A DNA stretch of 64,000 nucleotides, taken from assembly GCF_900094735.1 (NCBI RefSeq), contig NZ_FMBM01000001.1:310001-374000 (forward strand), given 5' to 3'. This document shows, one piece after another, positions 44,317 through 52,689 of the stretch. The position numbers were made by a program, and so were the translations under genes. Positions within the stretch are counted from its first letter, which is position 1, and every line of letters begins with the position of its first letter. The notes under the pieces are model-generated. The model was given only the letters and a program-made list of their open reading frames with translations, was not told the DNA's origin and did not search any database. Source of the DNA: Saliniramus fredricksonii. Lineage in GTDB: Bacteria; Pseudomonadota; Alphaproteobacteria; Rhizobiales; Beijerinckiaceae.

Positions 44317-44876
44317 TGGAGGCAATCCATGCCGACCATCGCCAGGTCATGCGCCAATGGCTACACGGTCAAGCTGCCGATTTCGACGTTGCCGTTTGCC
44401 TGTGCTTCCCCGTTGAAATGAAACAGGCAGAGCGTGGCTATGATGATCGTTGGGCGCAGCGTCATATCGGCCGCTTTTTCAATCGCATCGATCGCAGACT
44501 GTTCAAAAACGAGCACAAGCGGAAGGGCAAGCGCATAGAACGCTTGGTCGTGCTTGAGCATGCATCGACAATCGGCTGGCATGCCCATATCGCACTGCCC
44601 TGTCCAAGCGATTGGACCAGCTTCAGTTTTGCAAACTTGTTGCGCAGGGAATGGTTCGATGAGATCAAGCCCTATGCACGCAGCCTCAACATCGAGACCT
44701 ATTGCTGGGTCAAGCCCATTGAGGGGCATTACGCGGACTACACGCTGAAATGGATCAGCCCGCATTTGAATGACGAAAAAGTTGATGAATTAAGCCGTTG
44801 CGCCCGTTTCGACGAGCTCAACTCTCATTTTTCAAATGACCACATAACACCTGACGAAGGGCGACAAGCCCTGTAA
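44313..44876 (+). CDS. HUH-type replication initiator/relaxase-like protein
   Basis: The 187-aa protein starts MMEAIHADHRQVMRQWL. It has a candidate HUH motif in IGWHAHIALP (His90 and His92) and candidate nucleophile tyrosines in EGHYADYTLKW (Tyr140, Tyr143). The motif order (HUH, then Tyr) and size fit the rolling-circle Rep/phage Gp2-like group, which nicks one DNA strand at an origin. It lies upstream of a 250-bp AT-rich tract. A short AGGGC/GCCCT stem overlaps the stop. Assignment by motif only. Confidence 0.6.
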   Translation: MMEAIHADHRQVMRQWLHGQAADFDVAVCLCFPVEMKQAERGYDDRWAQRHIGRFFNRIDRRLFKNEHKRKGKRIERLVVLEHASTIGWHAHIALPCPSDWTSFSFANLLRREWFDEIKPYARSLNIETYCWVKPIEGHYADYTLKWISPHLNDEKVDELSRCARFDELNSHFSNDHITPDEGRQAL

Positions 44877-44934
44877 AAGCCAAGCGTCGTTTGGTTGCCT
44901 TAGCCGTTTCGCCCTCAGTGATGTGATTGCTGGG

Positions 44935-45190
44935 GTAGCGTATATTATTATCTATTCAAAATATTATAATTATATATAATACAAATTATAAAAACAATCA
45001 CATGAATCAAAACATAATGAATGAGAAACATAACACGATAAATGAATCAAACACAAAACATACATGAGAATGATCTATTTCATTAATTGCAATAAACCAA
45101 AAATCAATCAAAGATAGCTAAATAGATTCAAACAAAACTCACATGAACGAAACCAAATGCATCTGATCGATCTCCCAACCAAAAACACGT
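44935..45190. other. AT-rich tract, putative replication origin
   Basis: A 255-bp segment of very high A+T, with short recurring words (ATGAATCAAA near 45002 and 45041, AAAACATA twice), lies directly downstream of the HUH gene. Such tracts are common at double-strand or rolling-circle origins. It has no gene. The stretch 45191-45557 likewise holds no convincing gene; a 98-aa frame there lacks a ribosome site. Confidence 0.4.
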
Positions 45191-45557
45191 TCACACATAA
45201 ACGACACAGAGGTTGGCTGATCGGCCTGATTGCTCGTCAACTACCCATATCGCTATTCAGCTGTTGATGCACGTGTATGCCCCCTCAATTCCGATCACAG
45301 AACCCATCAGGCATAAGGCTACGATTCAGCTCGTCAGATGGCGATCACACATCGTCAGTCATGCCTTCATAGTCCTTTATAGCAATAATGAACATATTCG
45401 ATCTCAGGTAGCAGCTTCACCTGATATCACTGGCTATCTGTTAGTATGGAAATCCCTCATTGGTGAGATCAGGTCATTTGGTCTTTTCAATCATTCATTG
45501 TCCATTTGATGCATTGAGCTTATTTTAGCAATCCAAGATATTCATAGGAGTAGCCAT

Positions 45558-45887
45558 ATGGGCCAACTGAACAAACTCGCACTGCGCAATGTCCATCGAC
45601 AGGTGCATGTCGATCCAATCACAAGCCGGCGTGAGAAGCTCGTCAGAGCCATTCATCTGCAAAAGCAGGTACTGGCAGCACGTCTCAAAGGCGAGACCTA
45701 CACGGTTGAACGCCGAAAGCGTGTTCGAAACACAGAAGGCGAACTTGTGTGGGCCAACACACAAAAGCCGGTGAGAGCTTGGTTCTTCGAACAGGATGGC
45801 GGCTGGTACGTACAGTGCCGTTATGGCGCACGTGTTCTGCTCGTTGATGGCAAACACAATGCCGTGTTCGTACCCAAGCTTGATCAG
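45558..45887 (+). pseudogene. DUF6641-like gene, 5' part (split by IS256)
   Basis: The frame gives 110 residues up to the IS: MGQLNKLALRNVHRQVHVDP, RREKLVRAIHLQKQVLAARL, RAWFFEQDGGWYVQCRYGAR, ending in VPKLDQ. This pattern is that of DUF6641 proteins of plasmids. The target duplication CTTGATCAG (45879-45887) lies at the end. Removing the IS and one duplication continues the frame exactly into 48676-48792, giving a 148-aa protein. Currently it stops 10 codons into the IS. Confidence 0.8.
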
Positions 45888-45920
45888 GAGCTATGCGGGA
45901 TTTTGGGTGATACGGCCTGA

Positions 45921-46392
45921 TCAGGCGGCGCGGTTTTCGGTACCGTTTACGGCGACACCGTTGGTGAATCTGACACCTTCGATGACCATTGGCAACTGCT
46001 TCGCGCCCTTCAGGCGGCGCCATGTCTTTGCGGCGGCCTGAACGAGCTTGAAGACCATGAGCTTCGCGGTCTTCTGCGACAATGCTCCCTTGGTCCGCAC
46101 GGTTCGATGCCTGACGGTGGCGAACACGCTCTCGATCGGATTGCCGGTGCGCAGGTGATCCCAGTGATCGGCGGGGAAACCGTAGAATGCCAGCAAGGCT
46201 TCGCGGTCTTTGGTGAGACAGGTCACGGCCTTCTCGTATTTGGCGCCGTATTTCTCGGCGAAGGTGTCGATGGCGGTTTCCGCCGCGGCGCGGGTTTCGG
46301 CCTGCCAGATCTCGCGCAGATCGGCCTTCACCGCCGGCTGCATGGATTTCGGGAACTTGTTCAGGACGTTAGCCGTCTTGTGAACCCATGTA
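45921..46392 (-). pseudogene. IS256 transposase, C-terminal part
   Basis: The frame runs from WVHKTANVLNKFPKSMQPA to the end of the protein and contains the catalytic Glu region GNPIESVFATVRHRT. It continues the N-terminal part at 47767-48570 (which ends THHQRC) across the inserted IS110. Together they would make a roughly 420-aa mutator transposase. Confidence 0.85.
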
Positions 46393-46658
46393 TGGATGCC
46401 CCCGTTCGTGCAAGAGGTTTCTGCTCGGCTCAAGCGCGTGATCGGGTGCGGTCATGTATCAGGCCTTGAGATGCGGCTCTGAACGGACCGCGGGCCAGTA
46501 TGGAGATACGCGGATCGAGTGCACATCAACAGCGCGAGCTCGAGGCTCTTTGGGTTCAAATGCTTTTCTCGATCCCGATCTGACCGATCGTTTGCCCTTA
46601 CCTTGCTGTCGACTTCCTCACACGCCCAACGGCCCGGCTGCCTCGGCTGATGTCGTCA
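46391..46658 (-). ncRNA. Candidate guide RNA region of nested IS1111-type element
   Basis: The 268-bp tract after the transposase stop has no coding potential. It is long for an IS tail, and lies where IS1111-group guide RNAs are encoded. No detailed fold was derived by eye, so this is a positional inference. Confidence 0.4.
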
Positions 46659-47684
46659 TCAGACCGCGGCGACCGGACCCCTGAAGTTCTCTCCCCGCGT
46701 CGACATCGCCCAGATCCCGCGCGCCATCTTATTGGCCAGCGCGATGGCGACGACCATGCGTGGCTTGCGGGCCAGCATGCGTGCGAGCCAACTGCCTTCC
46801 GGCGCGCCCTTCCTGACGGCCCAGCGGACCACCGACATCGCGCCGATGATCAGGAGACGCCGTATGTCGCGCTGCCCCATCTTGGACGTTCGTCCGAGGA
46901 TCTGCTTCCCACCGGTCGATCGCTGGACAGGGACGAGCCCCGTCCAGGCTGCGAAGTCGCGTCCACGCCTGAACGTCTCCATCGGCGGGGCGAAGGTCTG
47001 GACCGCCATCGCAGTCAGCGGGCCCACGCCAGGCATGGTCATCAGTCGTGCGGTGTCTTCTTCCCGCGCCGCTTCGCGCTTCAGCACCTTGTCGAGATCC
47101 GCGATCCTGCCGGAGAGCAGTTCGATCTGCTCGAGATAGAGGCGCCCCAGCTCGATCACGAGCGTCTCGAGACGCGAGCCGGCTGCCTCCAGCGCGTCCG
47201 CCAGCACCTTGACATGAGCCGGCCCCTGCGGCGCTATGAGGCCGTGCTCGGCGAGGTGGCCCCGCAGTGCGTTGATGAGCTGCGTGCGCTGCTTGACGAG
47301 GAGGTCCCGCGTCCGGAAAGCCATCGCCTTCGCCTGCTGCGCCTCGGATTTGACCGCGACGAAGCGCATGGTCGGGCGACCCGCCGCCTCGGCTATCGCC
47401 TCTGCGTCGGCCGCGTCGTTCTTCTGCCGCTTGACGAACGGCTTGACGTAGATCGGCGGGATCAGGCGGACCTCGTGACCGAGCTCGCCGATCGCGCGGC
47501 CCCACTCGTGGGCCGTCGCACACGCTTCCATAGCAACGATGCAGCGCGGCTGCTTGGCAAAGAAGCCGAGAACCTGCGAGCGACCCAGCTTCTTGCGGAA
47601 GCCGACGCTACCGTCCGCTCGCGCGCCGTGCGCCTGGAAGACCCGCTTTGCGAGGTCAAGGCCGATGATGCTAATGTTGTCCAT
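46659..47684 (-). CDS. IS110-family transposase (nested element)
   Basis: The 341-aa protein begins MDNISIIGLDLAKRVFQAHG (DEDD domain) with KNDAADAEAIAEAA in the middle and Transposase_20 around LMTMPGVGPLTAMAVQTFAP and FAAWTGLVPVQRSTGGK. Full length with no frameshift. It differs from the IS110 protein at 7864-8982. Confidence 0.92.
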   Translation of the reverse strand: MDNISIIGLDLAKRVFQAHGARADGSVGFRKKLGRSQVLGFFAKQPRCIVAMEACATAHEWGRAIGELGHEVRLIPPIYVKPFVKRQKNDAADAEAIAEAAGRPTMRFVAVKSEAQQAKAMAFRTRDLLVKQRTQLINALRGHLAEHGLIAPQGPAHVKVLADALEAAGSRLETLVIELGRLYLEQIELLSGRIADLDKVLKREAAREEDTARLMTMPGVGPLTAMAVQTFAPPMETFRRGRDFAAWTGLVPVQRSTGGKQILGRTSKMGQRDIRRLLIIGAMSVVRWAVRKGAPEGSWLARMLARKPRMVVAIALANKMARGIWAMSTRGENFRGPVAAV

Positions 47685-47766
47685 GGATGCTTCCTCCTCT
47701 CGTGAATGACCTGCAGATCACCACGTTGGCACATTGCGATGCCGTTGGGAGGGGGCATCCAATCCA

Positions 47767-48570
47767 TCAACAGCGCTGATGATGCGTTCCCGGGAAGACC
47801 TCGTCGAGGGCCTTCCAGAACCCCATGCCGCCATCGCCCACGGCGATCTCGGGCGGCACCTTGAGGCCGCGGGCCTTGATGTCGACCAACAGTTCGCGCC
47901 AGCTCTGCGCGCTCTCGCGCATGCCGACCTGGAAGCCGACGAGCTCCTTCTTCCCCTCCGGCGTGGCGCCGAGAATGACCAGTATGCACTCGGCCTGCGG
48001 TTCCATGCGGGCCTGCAGATAGACACCGTCGGCCCAGATATAGACATACCGCCGGGCCGAGAGATCACGGCCCTGCCAGCGATCGTATTCCTGCTGCCAA
48101 TCGCCCGTCAGACGGGAGATGACACCAGGCGACAGGTTCGGTGCATCTACCCCGAGCAACGCTGACAGCGCTTCCTGGAAATCGCCGGTGGAGATCCCGC
48201 GCAGATAGAGCACCGGCAGCAGGGCATCGAGGCTTTTCGACCGCCGGGCCCATTTCGGCAGGATGCTTGAGGTGAAGCGGACCTTCTTCTCCGCGGGCAT
48301 ATCGGTGGCCCGGTCGCGGACTTTCGGGCGGCGCACGTCGAGCGGACCGATGCCGGTCTGAATGCTGCGCTGTGGCCCATAACCATGCCGGACGATCCGT
48401 TGCCGGCCATCCGGCAAAGCCTCCTCGGCATATTGCTCCACAAAGGTATCGGCTTCGGCCCGAAGTGCCGCCGCAAGCATCCTGCGGGCGCCGTCACGGG
48501 CAATTTCTGTCAGAGGATCCGCAACAGATCCGGGCTGGTACAGCGGGGTAATCGTGATATCATCTTTCAT
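47767..48570 (-). pseudogene. IS256 transposase, N-terminal part
   Basis: From MKDDITITPLYQPGSVADPL to FWKALDEVFPGTHHQRC, this covers the N-terminal region and the first two catalytic Asp (YIWADGVYLQARM, PPEIAVGDGGMGF). It stops where the IS110 enters. The start at 48570 is preferred to the upstream frame start at 48612. Confidence 0.85.
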
Positions 48571-48675
48571 AGGCGTATCGTTCCTTTTGGAAGTTCTGGC
48601 AGGCTTCAGCACCCGCCACGATACGCCACCTCCTCAAACTGCGTCACCCAGATTCGCGTATAGCTCCTTGATCAG

Positions 48676-48792
48676 GTGGCCGGTGTGCTTGATGCCTTCG
48701 CTTCTGCCACAAAGGCCGGCGAACTCGATTCAGCCATTGCACAAGCCAGCAAGCGCAAGCCCAAAGAAGCAGGCAAGCCCAATGAGCAGTGA
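48676..48792 (+). pseudogene. DUF6641-like gene, 3' part
   Basis: These 38 codons (VAGVLDAFASATKAGELDSA, then a Lys/Pro-rich end GKPNEQ) continue exactly in frame from LDQ at the end of the 5' part once the IS256 and one 9-bp duplication are removed. The stop overlaps the DUF3768 start by 11 bases. Confidence 0.82.
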
Positions 48793-49105
48793 GCGAATCC
48801 GCCAACTGAATGATTCCGTTCGGCACACATTCAGTGGAGCCCGCATTCTGGTATCGAATGGGGTAGCAGCACTCGGCGACGACGCACTCGGAGAAATCCT
48901 TGCCCTCGTTCACACCTACGACCATTTCACACCCGCCAATGACCCGTTCGGCGAACACGACTTTGGCTTGATCAGTTGGGACGGGCACGACCTGGCTTGG
49001 AAGATCGACTATTTCGATATGGATCTGGCCATGCACTCACCTGATCCTGCCGATCCCACCGTTACTGCGCGTGTGCTGACCATCATGCTGGCAGAGGAGA
49101 TGTGA
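48782..49105 (+). CDS. DUF3768 protein
   Basis: The 107-aa protein starts MSSERIRQLNDSVRHTFSGA and has the DUF3768 hallmarks NDPFGEHDFGLISWDGHDLA, KIDYFD and a C-terminal RVLTIMLAEEM. DUF3768 is common on alphaproteobacterial plasmids and integrative elements; no function is established to my knowledge. It overlaps the end of the DUF6641-like gene by 11 bp, so the two were coupled before the IS insertion. It may now rely on IS promoters. Confidence 0.85.
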   Translation: MSSERIRQLNDSVRHTFSGARILVSNGVAALGDDALGEILALVHTYDHFTPANDPFGEHDFGLISWDGHDLAWKIDYFDMDLAMHSPDPADPTVTARVLTIMLAEEM

Positions 49106-49217
49106 CGTTGCGTCCCTTCCAAAAATTATGCAAGATGGCTCAATCGAAAAATATTGAAGCAAGAATGTTGACGTCGACATAAGCTGACTGCGCTCTGTAG
49201 GAATAGGAGATGGTTCG

Positions 49218-49844
49218 ATGTTTGGATTTTTTAAAAAAAAGCCAGAAATTAACGACAGAACCCATGCCGCTATTTATAATGAGATAATATTATTATCAAA
49301 CAATCAATACGCTGATGTTGTGAAAGATACTTTCAATCATATGGATGATGGAAATCGTGCATTTACACTTATAGCACACGTAAATCTGATTCCAATGCTG
49401 TCGGGCCAATTTCTGGCTAAGCAAAAACGAGGAGAAAATTTTACGATAGAAGAATTTATTCCTCAACTTGGTGAGCGATTAGATGAAGCTGCTGGCGATC
49501 AAGTTAAAGTCCGTCGTTTAACTTGGTTTCTTTTTGCAGCAATGCTTGCAAGATTAGAAAAACTTTCATATTCTTCTCCGGAATTTATAAGTGTTGGCGC
49601 AGAAATTTGGTGTAAAATAATCGGCGCGTCACCTTTTTTAAGAAATATGCTCGTAAATAATATTGTTTGGAGCGAGGAAGAGCTGGCTTGGTTTGATTTA
49701 AGTAAATCTGATTCTAAATTTATGGAGATAGCAATGAATCATTATATTCCTCCAATTTTTGCTAAACACCCATGTGTTAAAAAATTTGCTGAGAATAAAC
49801 ACATTTTGTACCTACCGTCTTATCATTTGGGAGCGGTTCCATAA
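49218..49844 (+). CDS. Orphan 208-aa protein, low GC
   Basis: The protein starts MFGFFKKKPEINDRTHAAIY behind AGGAATAGGAGA. It is helical and hydrophilic, with two moderately hydrophobic stretches (LTWFLFAAMLARLEKL, AEIWCKIIGASPFLRNMLV) and no signal peptide. Base composition is far more AT-rich than the surroundings. No family recognised. It lies between the plasmid-like genes and the integration module and could be element cargo such as an immunity or exclusion factor; that is a guess. Confidence 0.55.
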   Translation: MFGFFKKKPEINDRTHAAIYNEIILLSNNQYADVVKDTFNHMDDGNRAFTLIAHVNLIPMLSGQFLAKQKRGENFTIEEFIPQLGERLDEAAGDQVKVRRLTWFLFAAMLARLEKLSYSSPEFISVGAEIWCKIIGASPFLRNMLVNNIVWSEEELAWFDLSKSDSKFMEIAMNHYIPPIFAKHPCVKKFAENKHILYLPSYHLGAVP

Positions 49845-50139
49845 TTACTTTGCATAACAATTTATATTTTAATATTTATTTGAAAATCTGAATATATAGA
49901 TCCTAAGCCTTTCATGTCTGCTCCGATTTGACATAATTCGTTATCTCTCATCGATCTTAGAATATTATTTAAAAAAATGTTTCCGAAATTTCGGCATTAT
50001 AATAAAATATACATTCTGTGATATTAGTTACTATCCATTTGAATTCATTGAGTTAATTTTTTAGAACGCGCTGCGTAGGAATCCCAAACATCATTATATA
50101 CTATTGATTGTAGAGCATCATTAGATTTGGGAGTCCGAC
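49845..50139. promoter_or_regulatory. AT-rich upstream region of small recombinase (inner element)
   Basis: Sequence close to the ATG (from about 50035: TTTGAATTCATTGAG, then CATTATATACTATTGATTGTA) is conserved with 37690-37799 in the outer element. This suggests a shared promoter or recombination site. No gene is present. Confidence 0.45.
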
Positions 50140-50706
50140 ATGCGACAGGCTCAAACGCTGAGCGACGCGCAATTGAAACGCGTCCTCAATCACATCACCA
50201 CCCGAAAACATCCACAACGTGATCGCACCATCCTGTTGGTGAGCGTGTATGCCGGTTTGCGGGCAAAGGAGATCGCAGGCTTGAAACACGGTGACGTGTT
50301 CGATGCTGATGGCCGAGTGAGGGAGCAATTCATCCTCACCGCTGACCAGGCCAAAGGTGGACGCCGACGAACTGTGTATTTGAGCCAGCGCTTGCGAAAG
50401 GCGCTGGCTGACTATCGGACCAGCATTCCATCGACCGATCCTTTTCGGCCCCTGTTCGCCAGTCAGAAGGGCGGACATTTCTCTCCCAACACCATGTGCC
50501 AGCTGTTTCTCTCTATCTACAAGGCATGTGGGCTCAAAGATGCCAGCAGTCACAGTGGCCGTCGCACCTACATTACCCGATTGGCGAACAAGGGCGTCGG
50601 CGTTCGCTTGTTGGCTGCACTGGCCGGCCATCGCCACATCGCCACCACCCAACGCTATATCGACGTGAACACCGATCAGCTGACTGAGGCAGTGGAGCTG
50701 CTCTGA
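50140..50706 (+). CDS. Catalytic-domain-only tyrosine recombinase (inner element)
   Basis: 188 aa, nearly identical to the outer-element protein at 37800-38366, with the same Arg, His-x-x-Arg, His and Tyr residues. Differences cluster around residues 100-105 (TDPFRPLF against TDPNPPLF). It is convergent with the large integrase and overlaps it by 31 bp. Confidence 0.85.
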   Translation: MRQAQTLSDAQLKRVLNHITTRKHPQRDRTILLVSVYAGLRAKEIAGLKHGDVFDADGRVREQFILTADQAKGGRRRTVYLSQRLRKALADYRTSIPSTDPFRPLFASQKGGHFSPNTMCQLFLSIYKACGLKDASSHSGRRTYITRLANKGVGVRLLAALAGHRHIATTQRYIDVNTDQLTEAVELL

Positions 50707-52295
50707 TCCGTTTGCTGATGGCCCATTAGCCTCAGCAATCCATTCCCAGTTAGTTTGCCCTGCCCAAATGCCTGCAATGCGCGTTGCCGCAATCTTTCGG
50801 ACAATTCAAAACCGGGTTTATCGACACCCAACGCAGCGATCAGCCCATTCTCAGAAAGCCTTCCATCTTCAAAGAGATCGAAGGCCATCTCTGCCGATGA
50901 TTTCGACCCATTATCGGCAGCCGATGCCTCATTTGGCAGTGACACAGATTCTGATCCAGCTTCGGCATCGCCCTCATCCGGTTCGGCTGGCAGTGCGTCA
51001 TCAACATCATCATCATCGGTGACGGCTTTGTTCAATTCGGCAGGATCGATTTCCATACCGCTGATAGCCTGCTTCTGTCGATATTCCTCAGCCGTCAGCT
51101 CATAGCGCTTGCCGGTCAGCGCCTCCTTCTTCAGACGTGGTGTGAGATGGCTGTAATGCTGCTCGATCATCTGAATGCTGGTGCCCATCTGAATGGCGAG
51201 CGTGTGGATATCGAGTCCATCGTTGACCAGGCCAAACGTCGCATAGGTATGGCGTAAGCTATAGAGCGTGCGATTGCGCTCAGTACGTGGGCACTTGAGC
51301 AAATCCGTATCCTCCATCAGACGCCGAAATGTCTGACGCAGGTTCATCGTCGTCGTTCCATCAGGCAATCGAAACACCGGCTTGTCGATCTTGCGCTTCA
51401 ACAGCTCCTCAAATGGAAAACCAGCGATATCTGCGCAACGTGACTGAATGCGCTTGAGATAGTTTTCCGTACCAGATCGGCAGATGATATCACGCCTGCC
51501 GGTTTTGCCATCGACCGACATCTCCAAAAACGTCTTTCCCTTATCGGTGAACAGGTTGACGTGTTTCCAATGCAGATTGTCGGCTTCGGTGCCATGTCTG
51601 ATGCCGGTATTGGCCAGGATGAGGATATAATCACGCAGAAGATGCCGCATATCGCGTGACTTGCCCTTCCGACCAGCGTTGATCCAATGAGGCAGATGGC
51701 CGAGCAGCTTTCGATATTCATCTTTGTCGAAATCCGGTCGGCGCTCGCTATCCTTGCCCTTGTTGATGAGCAACGGCACGTGCGAACGGTGGATATAGCC
51801 CTGTGCAACGGCCTCGTCGAAAACACGGGCAATGGCCGCATTATGGGTGTTGAGGGTGGAGGCTTTGGGCTCTTTGCCGATCTTTTCCACCCGCCATTTT
51901 GAGAATGCCTGCAGGTCGGCGAAGGTGATCTTGTTGACGTGCTGATTCTGAAAATACGGGATGAAATAGCGTTTGAGGACGGCGATATAGTCCTTGTAGC
52001 TCTTTTTGCCCGTACCGGCTGCCAGCTGGTTTTGCATATCGGCGATGCATGTGGCGGCAACGTCGGCGAAGCGCTTTGTGACTGTGGGCAGATTGTTCTT
52101 CAGCCGAAGCTGATACTCCATGTACTGCTCACGTGCGCGTCTTTTGGCATCGTCGAGTTGGCGGCAGCCGGTGCTGATACGAACGAGTCGCTTGCCGGCT
52201 TTGAAGGCTGCCTGCCATGCTCTGCTGTTGGGGCGACGGGTGAGCCGAATATCCCCATCCATTATGGTCACCGTCTCTGAGCTGAGCTTGGGCAT
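50676..52295 (-). CDS. int: Large tyrosine integrase with acidic C-terminal extension (inner element)
   Basis: 539 aa, differing from the outer-element integrase at only about a dozen positions (for example PKLSSETVTIMDGD at the start against PKLSSATETILDGD). The catalytic residues are the same. Its 5' end points to the tRNA-Met attachment site about 216 bp away. Both integrases probably act on both att sites. Confidence 0.88.
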   Translation of the reverse strand: MPKLSSETVTIMDGDIRLTRRPNSRAWQAAFKAGKRLVRISTGCRQLDDAKRRAREQYMEYQLRLKNNLPTVTKRFADVAATCIADMQNQLAAGTGKKSYKDYIAVLKRYFIPYFQNQHVNKITFADLQAFSKWRVEKIGKEPKASTLNTHNAAIARVFDEAVAQGYIHRSHVPLLINKGKDSERRPDFDKDEYRKLLGHLPHWINAGRKGKSRDMRHLLRDYILILANTGIRHGTEADNLHWKHVNLFTDKGKTFLEMSVDGKTGRRDIICRSGTENYLKRIQSRCADIAGFPFEELLKRKIDKPVFRLPDGTTTMNLRQTFRRLMEDTDLLKCPRTERNRTLYSLRHTYATFGLVNDGLDIHTLAIQMGTSIQMIEQHYSHLTPRLKKEALTGKRYELTAEEYRQKQAISGMEIDPAELNKAVTDDDDVDDALPAEPDEGDAEAGSESVSLPNEASAADNGSKSSAEMAFDLFEDGRLSENGLIAALGVDKPGFELSERLRQRALQAFGQGKLTGNGLLRLMGHQQTDQSSSTASVS

Positions 52296-52334
52296 GGCCC
52301 CCCTATCGCATCATCGAACTCGAACTTTTTGGTG

Positions 52335-52455
52335 AAACCCAAAACGTCGAACGCTTTGGTCACCACAGCGATTCGCATCGCTATGGCCGACACAGTATGT
52401 GGGCAAAAGGCTCAGAAAACGAGTGGGGCGGTGTGTTACAGGTGTGTTACGAAAA
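52335..52455. repeat. Integrase-upstream repeat, copy adjacent to tRNA-Met
   Basis: It is the reference copy of the integrase-upstream repeat. ACCCAAAACGTCGAACGCTT and GGGGCGGTGTGTTACAGGTG are followed by the AATCAGCCTAAATCATTG stretch and the tRNA 3' end. The arrangement integrase, repeat, att is complete here. Confidence 0.75.
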
Positions 52456-52511
52456 TCAACGCTGGCTGAAATCTCGAAATCAGCCTAAATCATTGTTTTA
52501 TAAGGGTAAAA

Positions 52512-52588
52512 TGGTAGCGGAGGAGGGACTCGAACCCCCGACACAAGGATTATGATTCCTCTGCTCTAACCTGCTGAGCTACTCCGCC
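52512..52588 (-). tRNA. tRNA-Met (CAU anticodon), integration target
   Basis: The 77-nt minus-strand sequence folds as a complete cloverleaf: acceptor GGCGGAG with CTCCGCT, D stem GCTC/GAGC, anticodon arm GAGGA-ATCATAA-TCCTT with CAT at positions 34-36, T arm with TTCGAGT, and encoded CCA. CAU could also be the tRNA-Ile that is modified to lysidine; that choice needs a tRNA classifier. The last 46 nt double as the attachment site of the adjacent elements, so integration keeps the tRNA intact. Confidence 0.92.
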
Positions 52589-52689
52589 CCGTTACGCGGC
52601 CTGCTTTGCCGACGCGCGTCATCGGCACGGCGGATATACGGAGCGCGGGGCGGGGTGTCAAGCGAGGCTGCGCACACGGTTCCGGATTT

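Larger units (their letters stand above)
46391..47769 (-). mobile_element. IS110/IS1111-family element nested in IS256
   Basis: The insertion interrupts the IS256 transposase between THHQRC and WVHKTAN. An 11-bp subterminal inverted repeat, TGGATGCCCCC at 46393-46403 and its complement at 47751-47761, brackets the transposase gene. Subterminal repeats without target duplication are typical of the IS1111 group. Exact ends are uncertain by a few bases. Confidence 0.82.
45888..48666 (-). mobile_element. IS256-family element (second type), itself interrupted by an IS110
   Basis: The element starts GAGCTATGCGGGATTTTGGG and ends (complement) GAGCTATACGCGAATCTGGG, an imperfect terminal inverted repeat. 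It is flanked by the perfect 9-bp duplication CTTGATCAG at 45879-45887 and 48667-48675. It differs from the 1378-bp IS256 elsewhere in the window. Without the nested IS110 it would be about 1.4 kb, the usual size. Confidence 0.88.

Noticed and set aside
45213-45509. 98-aa plus-strand frame downstream of the AT-rich tract
   Set aside because: No ribosome site, odd residue composition and no coupling to neighbours.
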